Source: Thalassia testudinum (lineage: Eukaryota > Streptophyta > Magnoliopsida > Alismatales > Hydrocharitaceae). Taken from it: a DNA stretch of 64,000 nucleotides. Below, piece after piece: positions 35,146 through 46,132 of this stretch. The stretch spans positions 40,406,501 to 40,470,500 of the forward strand of contig JAZHRO010000050.1 of the NCBI GenBank assembly GCA_037157565.1, written 5' to 3'. Below the pieces are notes generated by a model. The model saw only the letters and a program-made list of their open reading frames with translations, was not told the origin of the DNA and searched no databases. Position numbers and translations under genes: made by a program. Numbering within the stretch: position 1 is the stretch's first letter; every line of letters begins with the position of its first letter.

Positions 35146-35985
35146 CTAGGCATAACATACATACAAAGAAGAAATTGAGAATTCACCAGTGCGGGTCAAA
35201 ATCAAAATAAAAAGGTTGATCTTGAAACCCATTTGCAGAAGATGTCGACAGACATGGACGAGGTTATGGTGCAGACACATGCCCCTGGGTCGAGTGGTTC
35301 TCAGGTTCTGGATGAAAATCACCCAGAACTGAAGGTTGTTGTGTTTGTGGGGCAGGGCCTGCGGTTTAGTGGTGTGCAACCCAAGAGCAAAGTGGCAGAC
35401 AATGGGTTGATCTGGTTCACTAGTTTTAGATGTTCACTTAACATTCAGCTCAAAAAAATAATCAGTTATTCCAGGCTTGGGTCGCACGTGAAAGATATCA
35501 TAAGGGTCCGTATAGAAGATAGGTGGTTTCAGGTCAATAGGTACCCTTATATCCAAACTTGTTTTTCCTTCAAAACTAACCTCCCAAATTTTCATTTCAA
35601 CATTCCTATCCTCCAACATCAAGTGCTCAGGTTCTGGGACCTCTAGCATATCATTCACCCCATATGATTCTCCCAAGTCCAGAAATCATGACTGAATCAA
35701 GATTAACTTGGGCACAAAGATCTCAGAAGTTAGCTCTTCGGGGTGCAGATGAGGACTGGGGTCACTAATTGAATCATCAAGATTCGGATCCTCCAAGTTA
35801 ACCCCAATCGAATCGAAATCTTCAATAATTGGGCTATCAACTGGTTTGTCAGATTCCTCAAGCCCATTTGTCTCACTAAAATCCTCTTCCTTAAGTTCAA
35901 GTGAGACTTCACCAAAAGATTCTTCACCCTCAAAGTCAAACAATCCATGATCCTCATTTATATATGTCTCAAAGTCATATGTCAT
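35146..35985 (-). pseudogene. ORF2 of element E, distal part
   Basis: One phase is kept from 35985 to a conserved terminal stop at 35146. An acidic first half (DFETYINEDHGLFDFEGEES) leads into the block SYGVNDMLEVPEPEHLMLED, RVPIDLKPPIFYTDPYDIF and a C-terminal LHHNLVHVCRHLLQMGFKIN. Two stops interrupt it, at positions where element A has Gln-Phe and Trp. The N-terminal section seen in element A is deleted upstream. About 280 codons remain. Function unknown; an acidic, soluble protein is suggested by composition. Confidence 0.65.
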
Positions 35986-36218
35986 TTCATGGTCCGTGGA
36001 GAATCATCCCAAGATTTGACTAGTGCAACCACAAATTTCATCCTCAACCTTGGAAATTTCCCAAGAAGAAACTCACCCAAGTCCCTATCCCTAACACTTT
36101 GGAGCAAATCCAATAGAGAACTATTAAGCTCATCAATCATTTTGATCGTAGGCTCTAGTGCCTCAGTGCATGGTGTTGGCTGAGCCTCTATAGATTGTAT
36201 AGTGTTCCTCAAATTAGC
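35986..36218 (-). pseudogene. ORF1 of element E, C-terminal part (coiled coil)
   Basis: It continues ORF1 from 40892 across element D: NLRNTIQSIEAQPTPCTEAL, ELNSSLLDLLQSVRDRDLG, then MKFVVALVKSWDDSP. The heptad-like spacing of Leu/Ile suggests a coiled coil. It ends at a deletion that removes the ORF1 stop and ORF2 start seen in element A. The TTAGC at 36214-36218 is the left target duplication of element D. Confidence 0.6.
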
Positions 36219-37138
36219 TGATGTAAACACATTTACACTACTTAAGATGTCTATTTATGCATGTTCTTAAGCATAGGATTGCATTGCATGATATAAATAT
36301 TGCAAAGCATGCATCATCTTGCATTTAGAATAGTTTGAATAAAATGGAGGTTAATTGTCTACTTTTATGTGCTTGGACAGGGTAAACTTTTTATCGGGGC
36401 CTCAAATCGAAAATCCAACCGTACAGATGTGATCAGGGCGATGATTGGAGTTCAACGACTCCAAGATTGCCCTAATCAAGCATCTATAGCATCAGATAGT
36501 GACTGGGGAACCCTAGAAGATCAAGAGCCAAGATAGTGTAAATCCACACTTCAAACGACAAATCCGACCGCACCGGATGGATTCGGATCAACGATCGCAG
36601 CCTAACGACACAAAAATCGAGTCAATCCGACACCCGTGGCACCATCTACATCTTCCAGATGATGGACGGTCAAGATGGCACCACGTGGCACCATCTCGGC
36701 TGCCCAATCACCCGTACGCAACCGCTGAACCCCTGCATCTGCCCTTCTCCGCCGTTGGATCTTGATCCAACGGCTGTGGATGCATGCGCCTCAATTCATC
36801 TATGGGACACATTCCTTCACGTAGCACAGCGGTCGCGAGGCATTGCGCGTTCACAAGATGCGGGTTCGACTCGCGATCTGCGGGCGTGCGCGATTAAAGG
36901 CGATCACCCGATCAGCTGCGGGGGGCTCAGATCATCTAATAATGCCCACGCGCTTTTCACGTGAGGCGAGGACGCACCATCGAACTCGAGCAGGCGTGCA
37001 ACGAGGCGATCGAATGCACGATTTAAGCCATCCGATCTCGCGATCGGACGACTGAAATTATATGGATGTGCAGCGAGCGTTAGGCGTGAGCAGACGAGCG
37101 GTCGCGCGCGGGCAACGCCCACTACGCCCACGATGGGG

Positions 37139-37168
37139 CTTTAGCGACGGTTTTATCCGTCACTAAAG
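37139..37168. promoter_or_regulatory. Hairpin CTTTAGCGACGG/CCGTCACTAAAG in the D-family U3
   Basis: Arms 37139-37150 and 37157-37168 with a 6-nt TTTTAT loop and one mismatch. It ends 57 bp before the TATA box. The copy in the solo LTR (45181-45210) keeps the same 57-bp spacing; the copy at 40147-40176 is decayed. Confidence 0.6.
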
Positions 37169-37225
37169 ACCCGTTATTTAATGTTTTAAAGATGTAATGA
37201 CCAACTTGCCCCCACTCCTTGCAAC

Positions 37226-37234
37226 TATAAAAGG
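37226..37234 (+). promoter_or_regulatory. TATA box of element D 5' LTR
   Basis: TATAAAAGG, preceded by GCAAC. Matched at 40234-40242 in the 3' LTR and, on the minus strand, at 45115-45123 in the solo LTR. Confidence 0.75.
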
Positions 37235-37876
37235 AGACCCCCTCCACACGAAATTCTCATCCCTCCCTTCTCTTCTCTACCTCTCCAAAGCTCAAGAGAA
37301 GCTTGTCCCACACTCAGATGCTCCTCGCGAGATAAAGTCCAAATTTTCATCCCCATTCGGAAGTGGATCCCGCGATGACGACGACGTGCTACCCCGTTCC
37401 CGTTCTTCTGCTTCGTCCTCCTTCATCCTGCTCCGTTCTCCTTTGTCCAGGCATCGTCCCGTCCGGCTCGTCCTCCAAGCGACCATCGAGGAGGATAACT
37501 TTTCTCTCCCATTCTTCTTTATAGCTTTCTAGTGTAGAATTTTCTTACTTTCTAGTATAGCTGATTTCCCACTTTTTGGTGTAATCCTTATTTGGTTTTA
37601 TTGTATAAACATTTTAAAATATTGATTGCATGTTCTCTCTCTCTCTCTTCTTTTAGTCTGATAGCTTCATTGTAATTATATCACTTCGCTTTTCAAGAAA
37701 AATTCTAAAAAATTATAATTACGAATGTAGATCAACATAGCCTCCCTGTGTTCGACCTAGAATTTCAATTTTGGTATAAATTTTATTTGTTGAACACGAA
37801 TTCTTCGCTTTCAAGCTACAACGACAAAATTTTAAAGGCAAACACGTTACCGTAGTAATTCGTACGTTCAGCATTT

Positions 37877-37897
37877 TGGCGCCATTGCCGAGGAACG
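37877..37897 (+). other. Primer-binding site of element D
   Basis: TGGCGCCATTGCCGAGGAAC, two substitutions from the Athila-type site in element G, starting 3 nt after the LTR. Confidence 0.88.
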
Positions 37898-37913
37898 AAC
37901 TAGGGTCACCAGC

Positions 37914-38393
37914 ATGACAAGCGGGAATACTTACCACTATACTACAACTAAGGCCATCATTCTGGGGCATCCGTTCTTGGCTACTGCTAAGGCGAACATA
38001 AATTCTGAAAGCGGTAGCATGGAAATCGCCTTTGGGGATCAACGAATGAAATTGGATATTTTTAAGGTGATCAACAAATTTAAGGATTGTGGATTTATTG
38101 AGGAACTTGAGGATAATGAAAACATTGAAACTTGTTTGATGGTTTCTTCAATTGAAAGTTCCTCTTTGGATGATGAAATTGACCCGCAACCCTCTATGGC
38201 TGACCTGCCATCTTCAGAAGAGGTTATTGATTTTGTTCACTCACAACCTCTTCCTCTTGTTGAATCTTCAGCATCTACCCTACCATCAATTATCAACCCA
38301 CCCTCTGATTTGAGGGAATTTTTGAGTTTTAAGCATCTACACACTTTCTTTGCACTGACTCATTGTTCAGCGATTCTAACGGAAATTGGGTAG
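37914..38393 (+). pseudogene. Protease-derived ORF of element D (159 aa)
   Basis: An open frame starts at ATG 37914, 16 nt after the primer site. After about 14 leader-derived residues it enters the C-terminal half of an Athila-like protease (ILGHPFLATAKANINSES, MEIAFGDQRMKLDIFKVI), matching element C's FLATTKANINYES. Next comes the acidic protease-RT spacer (SMADLPSSEEVIDFVHSQPL), then 3' UTR sequence to a stop. The DLGSS catalytic motif is absent, so no protease activity is expected. The frame may be accidental or may have been kept after the deletion; I cannot tell which. Confidence 0.6.
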
Positions 38394-39225
38394 CTAAAGA
38401 ATCTTCTAGGGTGATATGGCTGGCAAGTTATCGTGGGTAATAGCACATAGGTAGGTTGTCCAGAGCCTAGTCACTGGACCTTTCTCTTTTTGCTGCCTTT
38501 AAGTAAATCTTAGACCAAGGAATCCACCTACTTTAAAAAAAAAAAGAAAAAAAAATCAAAAAGAAAAGGAGAAAAGAAACCACACTTCCAGCACGAGTAT
38601 GGCTGGCAAGTTGTCGATGGTAACAGCTCATCGACCGGTTGTCCAGAACCCAACTCAATAAATGCACTAAAAATTCCCAAAACACTTAGGAAAAAGCGGA
38701 GAAGTTGAATAAACCGGGGAGATATACACTGGATTCACCGTTGTGTAGACCCCGTAAAAAAAAATTAAAAGTAGGGAGAAAGCTACCGGTTGTAAAGATA
38801 CACCTTTAGGCAGAATTCTTTTTGAGGTCACCTAGAGGCGTAAAAATCTGAAGTCCATTTCAATTGCCGGTTAACGAGTCTATCACATTCACAATAAGAT
38901 GCTTAAAACTTAGGGTTCTCATCAAATCTTGAGTGACTTGAATGGCCATAGAAAGCCACTCTTAAACCCAAAAATTTGAAAATCCAAAAAAATTTAGAAA
39001 AGAGGAAAAAGGGAGAAAGAAATTTTTCTTTGAATAAGGTGAGGGTTTGAGGCGGTCTGCATTTTGGCAGATACTCGGGCACTGTTGTGTCTTTGAAAGT
39101 TCAGATCCTAAGTAGACAATTTCTTTATGATTGAAAATAACTCATGCCTAAATAATCCAACCTAATTCTTTTATAAATAGCATATAGTTTTTGCTAGGGA
39201 CTAGCAAAAGATACGGATGGGGGTA
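38394..39225 (+). other. 3' UTR and polypurine tract of element D
   Basis: This carries the duplicated 50-nt motif in the plus sense at about 38406-38466 and 38583-38650, and the perfect hairpin TTTTGCTAG (39189-39197)/CTAGCAAAA (39201-39209). The tract ATACGGATGGGGGTA follows, directly before the LTR at 39226. Confidence 0.8.
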
Positions 39226-40886
39226 TGATGTAAACACATTTACACTACTTAAGATGTCTATTTATGCATGTTCTTAAGCATAGGATTGCATTGCATGATA
39301 TAAATATTGCATAACAAGCATCATCTTGCATTTAGAGTAGTTTGAATAAAATGGAGGTTAATTGTCTCCTTTTATGTGCTTGGACAAGGCAAACTTTTTA
39401 TTGGGGCCTCAGATAGAAAATCCAACCGTACAGATGTGATCAAGGAGACGATTGGAGTTCAACGACTGCAAGATCGCCCTAATCAGGCATCTGTAGCATC
39501 AGATAGTGACTAGGGAACCGTAGAAGATTGAGAGCCAAGATGGTGTAAATCCGCACTTCAAACGACAAATCCGACCACACGGATGGATTCAGATCGATGA
39601 TTGCAGCCTAACGACACAAAAATCGAGTCAATCCGACACCCGTCGCACCATCTACATCATCCAAAAGATGGACGGCCAAGATGGCACCACGTGGTGCCAT
39701 CTTGGCTGCCCAATCGCTCGCACCCAATCGCTAAAGCCCCCGCATCGACCCTTCTCTGTCGTTGGATCTTGATCCAATGGCTGTGGACGCATGTGCCACA
39801 ATTAGTCTGCTCGACACATTCCTTCGCGTAGCATAGCGGTCGTGAGGCATTGTGCGCTCACAAGATGTGGGTTCAACTCGCGATCTGCAGGCTCACGCGA
39901 TTAAAGGCGACCACCCAATCGGCTGCGGGCGGCTCAGATCATCCAATAGCGCCCACGCGCTATTTCACGCGAGGTGAGGATGTGCCATCGAATGCGGGTG
40001 GGCGCGTAGTGAGGTGGGAGAAGGTGCAATTTAAGCCATCCGATCTCTCGATCAGACAGCTGAAATCATCTGGACATGCGGCGAGCGTTAAGCACGAGCA
40101 GATGAGCGGTCGCACGCGGGCAGTGCCCACTACGCCCACGATGGGGCTTTAGCGACGATTTTATCCATCAATAAAGACCCCTTATTTAATGTTTTAAAGA
40201 TGTAATGACCAATTTGCCACCACTCCTTGCAACTATAAAAGGAGACCCCCTCCACACGAAATTCTCATCCCTTCCATCTCTTCTCTACCTCTCCAAAGCT
40301 CAAGAGAAGCATGTCCCACAATCGGGATGCTCCTCGCGAGATAAAGTCCAAATTTTTGTCCCCGTTTGGAAGTGGATCCCGCGATGACGATGACGTGCTG
40401 CCCTGTTCCCATTCTTCTACTTCGTCCTCCTTCATCCTGCTCCGTTCTCCTTCGTCCAAGCGTTGTCCTGTCCAGCTCGTCCTCCAAGCGATCGTCGAGG
40501 AGGATAACTTCTCTCTCCCATTCTTCTCTACAACTTTCTAGTGTAGAATTTTCCTACTTTCTAGTGTACCTGATTTCTCGCTTTCTAGTGTAATCCTTAT
40601 TTGGTTTTATTGTATAAACATTTTAAAATATTGAATGCATGTTTTCTCTCTCTCTCTCTCTTCCTTTTAGTCTGATAGATTCATTGTAATTATATCACCT
40701 CGCTTTTCAAGAAAAATTCTAAAAAATATAATTGCGAATATATATCGATGTAGCCTCCCTGTGTTTGACCCGAAATTTCAATTTCGGTATAAATTTTATT
40801 TGTTGAACATGAATTCTTCACTTTCAAGCTACAACGACAAGGTTTTAAAAGCAAACATGTTAGTGTAGCAATTCATACTTTCAACA
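39226..40886 (+). repeat. 3' LTR of element D
   Basis: TGATGTAAAC...TTTCAACA, 1661 bp, partner of 36219-37873. TATA box 40234-40242. Confidence 0.92.
39675..39706. promoter_or_regulatory. 32-bp perfect palindrome centred on a G-box
   Basis: The left half is GCCAAGATGGCACCAC and the right half is its exact reverse complement, with CACGTG at the centre. It lies about 0.53 kb upstream of the TATA box, the same relative place as in element A. Confidence 0.8.
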
Positions 40887-40891
40887 TTAGC

Positions 40892-41356
40892 CAACACCCT
40901 ATCCTGGATCTAGTTCACCAGAATCGATTGGTTCGGTTCAGGTTTGGGTGGGTTTGGGTTAAATCAAATGGAGTCAAGATGTTGAGGTTCTCAGGTCCCT
41001 CCTTGAAAGTAGGTCATTCTAGGTTTTTTAGAGGTTGGTGGCGACCTATATTCAGTGGAATTCTGGGGATGGTAGGTGTTATAATCATTATATCCTTCCT
41101 GATTGTAGATCGGGTTGGTTTGGTGATCAAAGGGTGAAGATCTATAATCATTGCGGCTCTGGGAAGGATAATAATCATAGTCTTGTTGCCCAGGGTTAGG
41201 CCCTGGACACTGAGGTCCGGATTCATATCCCCAATCAAAGTCATCCCAGCTAGTGGATGGGTAATTACAAGTGAAGTCCGGATAGTAATCATCTTGGGGA
41301 TAAGTGGTGGTAGGAGGATAGGATGGTAAATGCGTGTAAGAAGTGGAAGGGTACAT
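40892..41356 (-). pseudogene. ORF1 of element E, N-terminal part
   Basis: ATG at 41354-41356 opens MYPSTSYTHLPSYPPTTTY. A Tyr/Asp/Asn/Gln/Pro-rich section follows (NYPSTSWDDFDWGYES, NPGQQDYDYYPSQS, NPIYNQEGYNDYNTYHP) for 121 codons, clean to a TGA at 40991-40993. The same frame then continues through PNPPKPEPNQS to the coiled coil beyond element D. The 366 nt to the TGA align without indels with 14303-14668. The low-complexity, Tyr-rich character suggests a disordered or assembly-prone protein. No family recognised. Confidence 0.65.
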
Positions 41357-42597
41357 GGTGAAGTAGGAGGGAAAACATAAGAGAGAAAGGTGCCCTGCAG
41401 TACAATCAACCAAACCTATCGTTATGTGGGTAGCCTAAAGACTTACAGACTCCCAAGACCCGTCTTGAGATTGTAAATGATTTAGTCTACTTTTATCCAG
41501 TCAATCCAACATGCTAGAAGGAGGGAATGGGGAGAAGGTTCTTCCTTTGGCTTGCGCCTCCGGTTCTTAGTGTACCCCCCAGCCGCGGTCGTTTGACGCT
41601 ACTCCCCTAGCTAGACATCAGATGGACCAACAAAAGCAGATTAATCGAAAAAAAAAATCTCAGTCTGAGCCCCAAAGAGTGAATCAATCCTTAAGGCCAA
41701 CATCTACTCAATTTTAGTTAGGCTTGGGATGATCTTGCTCTTGGAATGTGATGGGCCCTTAAGATGGGTTATGCCCTTAATGATCAGTTAAAATGTGTGT
41801 GCATGCATAACCAAGGTTCTCAAACAAGGTTATTTGATAATGTGTCTTTTAGGATTTAACCTTGTTTAGTATCTTTTAGGGTTTAATTCTTAGGTTGGTT
41901 AAATCATGGTTTATTAGAACACTCCAAGTTTTGAAAGCACGGGTGATGATATGTTCCTTTAAAAATAAAAAATATTGTGGAGTGCCTGGTTCAGCCTAAG
42001 AATCAACCCTAAGTGGCAGGCTACTAGATGGATCAAATTTATATTGAGTGGTGCGGCCCAAACAGCTCAATCAATTGGCTTGTTGCACCACGCAGTTAAG
42101 GCACACAAGAATGCTTAACCTGTTCAGATTTCTACTGACTTATGTGTATTGAGTTGAAGTGTACCGGGTCCACAGGTCAGATCCCGGTTAAGTGGTAGAA
42201 TCAAAGTGATTGTGCGCCTTGTGATAAGAAGTTGTGGGTGTTAAGTGTGTAGCTTTCAGTTAAATCCCGCAAGAGAAGATTATTTTTTTTTAGTTTTTAA
42301 TATATGCGAAAGGCGAGGTGTGTGGAGGTGGCAAACAAACAACCAAATCTATCCTAGGGCTTATAAAAAGCACCTAAGTTGATTTGAGTTTGAGTTATTA
42401 GGTTATGGAATGAAAACTAAGGCGGGGGTGGTGTGGGCGACACTTACAGAACACTCTACCCGCACTTTACTCTAGCCTACCGCACTTGGATCTCCATGCT
42501 AGGGTACCTGCAAGACAGTAGATCAAAGACAAGTAGGGTTAATGCTATGTAAATGCAAAGAAACACAATAAAAAAAAATAAAGTAAATTCCGTTGCC
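41357..42597 (-). other. Leader (5' UTR) of element E
   Basis: No conserved ORF. It aligns with element A's leader and, in the block around 41565-41630, with those of C and F. Confidence 0.65.
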
Positions 42598-42615
42598 TCC
42601 CCGGCAATGGCGCCA
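42598..42615 (-). other. Primer-binding site of element E
   Basis: The minus strand reads TGGCGCCATTGCCGGGGA, one substitution from the site in element G, next to the LTR at 42619. Confidence 0.88.
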
Positions 42616-42618
42616 AAA

Positions 42619-44149
42619 TGGTCGTGCTTCTCATGTTTAGAAATCGAGGTTACAAGTAACCTGTCGTTGTAGTTGCAAAACATGTCGATCAAATAAAATT
42701 TATACTAAAACTCCAAGGGAGTCCCAGGTCGAACACTGGGAGGCGACGTTTACTTTATTGAAAACCACGCTTCAATTTTATTTACTCTTGGTAGTTTTTA
42801 TCTTTCCTAATTTTTTTGGTATTATTAGGAAGCAAGATTTCAGATCGACAAATGCTTATCTAGCTAATCTACTTGCAAATATAAAAGAGGGAGAGAGAGA
42901 GAAACAATCATCTATTCATCAAGAATTGTCTGTTACACTATGAAAGCAGGAAAAATCTACACTCTGAAAGCATAAAAAGATAGAATGAGGTGAGAGAAAT
43001 CCCCCTCGATGGTTGCTCGGAGGATGACTCGCTCTGACGTCGCCTGGAGGAAGGTGGTGAGGAGCGAGATGAAGGAGGATGAGTCGAAGGATAGAGGATG
43101 AGGCAGGACGACGTCGCGGCGAGAATCTTCTTCCTGAATGGCGGTGAGAGGACGGCCACGGGATGCTCCACGAAGGGGGGTGAGAGGATGGACAACTAAT
43201 TAGTTTTACTCTAGAGGAGCATCCCAGGCTTGGGACAAGCTATCTCCAGAGCCTTGGAGGTGGTGAGAGGAAGAAAGGAAGAGATGGTTTGGAATGGTGG
43301 TGGGTAGGTCCTTTTATAGTGGAGGATGAAGAACAAATTCGCTTCTGGGTCATTACTGACGCCAATAAATGTCGTTGCAGCTGTCGCTGAAGATTCTCCC
43401 TTCAAATCGACTTGCTGGCGTGCACTGACCATTAGTTACAGCTGCAAGCATCACTAAAGGTGCGTCGCTGAAGATCCGCGCCTGGCCCGCTGGCACCCGC
43501 GCCGCTGGCATGCTCCGCTTGCGCACATCACGCGCCTTGTGTGCACGCACGTGGCATACGCTATGCTGCTGCTGCGCATGGTGCGCTGCGAGTGGCTGTG
43601 GCTGTGTGCGTGCGTTGTGCACGGCTGCGGCTGTGTGCGTGCGCTGCTGTTGCTGGCCGACGTTGGGCGACCTGGATGGTGCCACGTGGCGCCACCTGGG
43701 CTGCCCATTGTTCTTTCTTTTGTAGAGGGTGCCACGGTGCTCTGATCAGGATGATTCGTACGTTGTCGGACTACGATCGTCGCTCTGAATCCATCCGTAC
43801 AGTCGGATTTTCCATCCGAAACCCATATGGATGTCGCATTGCCCCCTGGCCGTTGAACTTCCTCGGGCTTCATGTGATGCTACGGGACTCCGATCTGGAT
43901 GATTTCAGAGGCGTTAGACTCCGATCGTCGTATTAATCAGATTCGTATGGTTTGATCGTCTATCCGAGGCCCTAAAATAAATCCTCTTTTCTCCTGACCA
44001 TAAAACGGACCTAATTAACGTAAAATATAAACAACTACTCTAAATGTAGAATGATGCATGCTATGCGATATTTATATCATGATATGCAGTGTTAAGCCTA
44101 GGAACTATCACAAATAAGCATTTTACGATGAATTTATATGTGTTTACCA
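42619..44149 (-). repeat. 5' LTR of element E
   Basis: TGGTCGTGCT...TGTTTACCA, 1531 bp, partner of 32258-33738. TATA complement at 43310-43318; palindrome remnant GGTGCCACGTGGCGCC at about 43679-43694. Confidence 0.88.
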
Positions 44150-44434
44150 TTTCGTGGGTTGGGTACGGGTTGGGATGGTAGAGATCCAGGTTGTCGGGTG
44201 TTTGCAATTAACTCGGATTGCAAGTTATCCAATTATGTCTTCATTTTTTGCAAAAGCTGAAGCATGGACCCTTGCATTTCCACCATCTGCTGGTTTAAAT
44301 CAACTTACCTTGTGGATTTTTGGGCATTCCAATATGGGTGAGTAACCGATCTCACGGGTAACTGGGTGTATACTTGAGCATGACCCATAGGATTTTGAGA
44401 TGCGTAATTGCTGGGTCAAGTTTGCCTCTTTTTC
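44150..44434 (-). pseudogene. Element C gag-pol linker fragment
   Basis: Homologous to element F at about 52740-53030: both carry GGTAGAGATCCAGGTTGTCGG and the following Gln/Asn-rich coding region. It joins gag (46133) to protease (32257) in element C. It is bounded by element E on the left and a D-family solo LTR on the right, and holds stops. Confidence 0.7.
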
Positions 44435-46132
44435 TATTGAACGTCGAGTTGCTACGCTAACGTGTTTGGTTTTGAAAAACCTGTCGTCGTAGTATGAAAG
44501 CGAAGAACTCGTGTTCAACAAATAAAATTTATATCGACATGGAAATTCCGAGTCGAACTCAGGGAGGTGAACATTTGATTTAAAAAATTCACGTTTGTTT
44601 TTATTTGTCACGAAGTAATTCAATTGATTAGAACTATCTAACTATTTACAATAAATAGAAGAGAGAGAAAGAAAGAGAGAGAGAGAATAATACAAACAAA
44701 AATCAAAAAGAGATGTAGAATGCACATGGAATTCATTATCCAAAGGATTGTTCATTATACTAAATATCACGACGAGAAAGTAGGAAAATGATTACACTAG
44801 AAAGCGGAAAATCTACTCTTGAAAGTAGTAAAAAGAATAGGGAGAGAGATATCCTCCTCGACGGTCGCTTGGAGGATGAGCCGGATGGGATAACGCCTGG
44901 ACGAAGGAGGACGAAGCAGGACGAAGGAGGGCGAAGCAGGAAGAATGGGAATGAGGTAGCACATCGTCGTCATCCTGGGATTTGCTTCCGAAAGGGGGAC
45001 GAAATATTGACTTTATCTCGAGAGAAGCATCCCTGGTGTGGGATAAGCTTCTCTTGAGCTTTGGAGAGGAAGAAAAGAGAAGGAAGGGATGAGAATTTCA
45101 TGTGGAGGGGGTCTCCTTTTATAGTTGCAAGGAGTGTGGGCATTTTGGTCATTACAACTCTTAAAAGATTAATTCAGGACCTTTAGTGACGGATAAAACC
45201 ATCACTAAAGGTCAAAACGTGGGCATAGTGGCCAGCATGCACGTGCCCGCTCGCTTACCCGCACGCTCAATGCAAGCGCACGTCCAGCCGATCGTGATGG
45301 CTTAGATCGCACCTCCGCCCGCCTCCTTTGCGTGTCCCATCGCATGCGATGCCGCGTCTTCGCCGCAGTGCAATAGGGCATGGGCAATATCGGGCGTGCA
45401 AAGCCATTCGATTGCGATCCGACGCTTGCCTGCCACCCACTCGCCCTCGTCGCTCACCCGCTCGCGAGGAATCGAACACGTACCAGCACCTCGCGATAAG
45501 GCGCTTGCCCGTTGCACTACGGAGGGGAGTTGGTTGCAGAGATGATTTAAGGCGCGTGCACCCACAGCCATTGGATGAAGATCCAACGGCCCAGGTCACG
45601 CGTTGGATTCTCTTTGGAGAGGCAGTGATGGACCTGAGGGCTGGTTGGACGGCTGAGATGGAGCCACGTGGCGTCATCTTGGCCGTCCATTTTCTGGATG
45701 ATGTAGATGGTGCCACGGTTAACGGATTTAGTCGATTTTTGCACCGTTAGGTTGAGACCGTCGATCTGAATCCATCCCTGTAGTCGGATTTGTCATTTGA
45801 AGTGTTGATTCACACCATCTTGGTCGTTGATATTCTAAGGTTCCCTGGTCACTATCTGATGCTACAGATGTTTGATTAGGGCGATCTTAGAGTCGTTGAA
45901 CTCCAATCGTTGCTCTGATCACATCGGTATGGTTGGATCTTTGATCCGAGACCCCGATAAAAGGTTTACCCAGTCCATGAACATAAAAGTAGACAATTAA
46001 CCTCCATTTTATTCAAACAACTCTAAATTCAAGATGATGCATGTTATGCAATATTTATAGCATGCAATGCAATCCTATGCTTAAGAACATGAATAAATAG
46101 ACATCTTAAGTAGTGTAAATGTGTTTACATCA
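44435..46132 (-). mobile_element. Solo LTR of the D family
   Basis: Reverse complement of the element D LTR: TATTGAACG... to ...GTGTTTACATCA, about 1.7 kb. Hairpin 45181-45210 and TATA complement 45115-45123 are preserved. It cuts element C's gag just after NHPNFSWKN. Possible duplications (TTGCC at 44422 and 46134) do not abut the LTR exactly, so the precise left edge is uncertain by about 10 bp. Confidence 0.85.

Larger units (their letters stand above)
36219..37873 (+). repeat. 5' LTR of element D
   Basis: TGATGTAAAC...GTTCAGCA, 1655 bp. It includes a TATA box, a hairpin upstream of it and a decayed G-box palindrome near 36671-36698. Confidence 0.92.
36219..40886 (+). mobile_element. Element D: internally deleted Athila-like element
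   Basis: LTRs 36219-37873 and 39226-40886 flank only 1352 bp of interior. Perfect 5-bp duplication TTAGC at 36214-36218 and 40887-40891; the empty site is visible in element A at 14199-14203. Primer site and polypurine tract are intact, but gag, most of protease, RT, RNase H and integrase are gone. The LTR halves compared by eye are mostly identical with scattered substitutions. A solo LTR of the same family is at 44435-46132. Confidence 0.92.
32258..44149 (-). mobile_element. Element E: second copy of the two-ORF non-autonomous family
   Basis: LTRs at 32258-33738 and 42619-44149, with near-matching 5-bp flanks TTGCG (32253-32257) and TTTCG (44150-44154). The interior without element D is about 4.2 kb: primer site, leader, ORF1, ORF2, 3' UTR and no gag or pol. 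It lies in the gag-pol linker of element C; element F has the uninterrupted homologous sequence near 52730-52760. Element D is inserted in its ORF1. Confidence 0.82.

Noticed and set aside
43454..43936. Overlapping ORFs of 130-140 codons on both strands in element E's LTR
   Set aside because: GC-rich U3 sequence with simple CTG/GTG runs; frames are not kept in the partner LTR.
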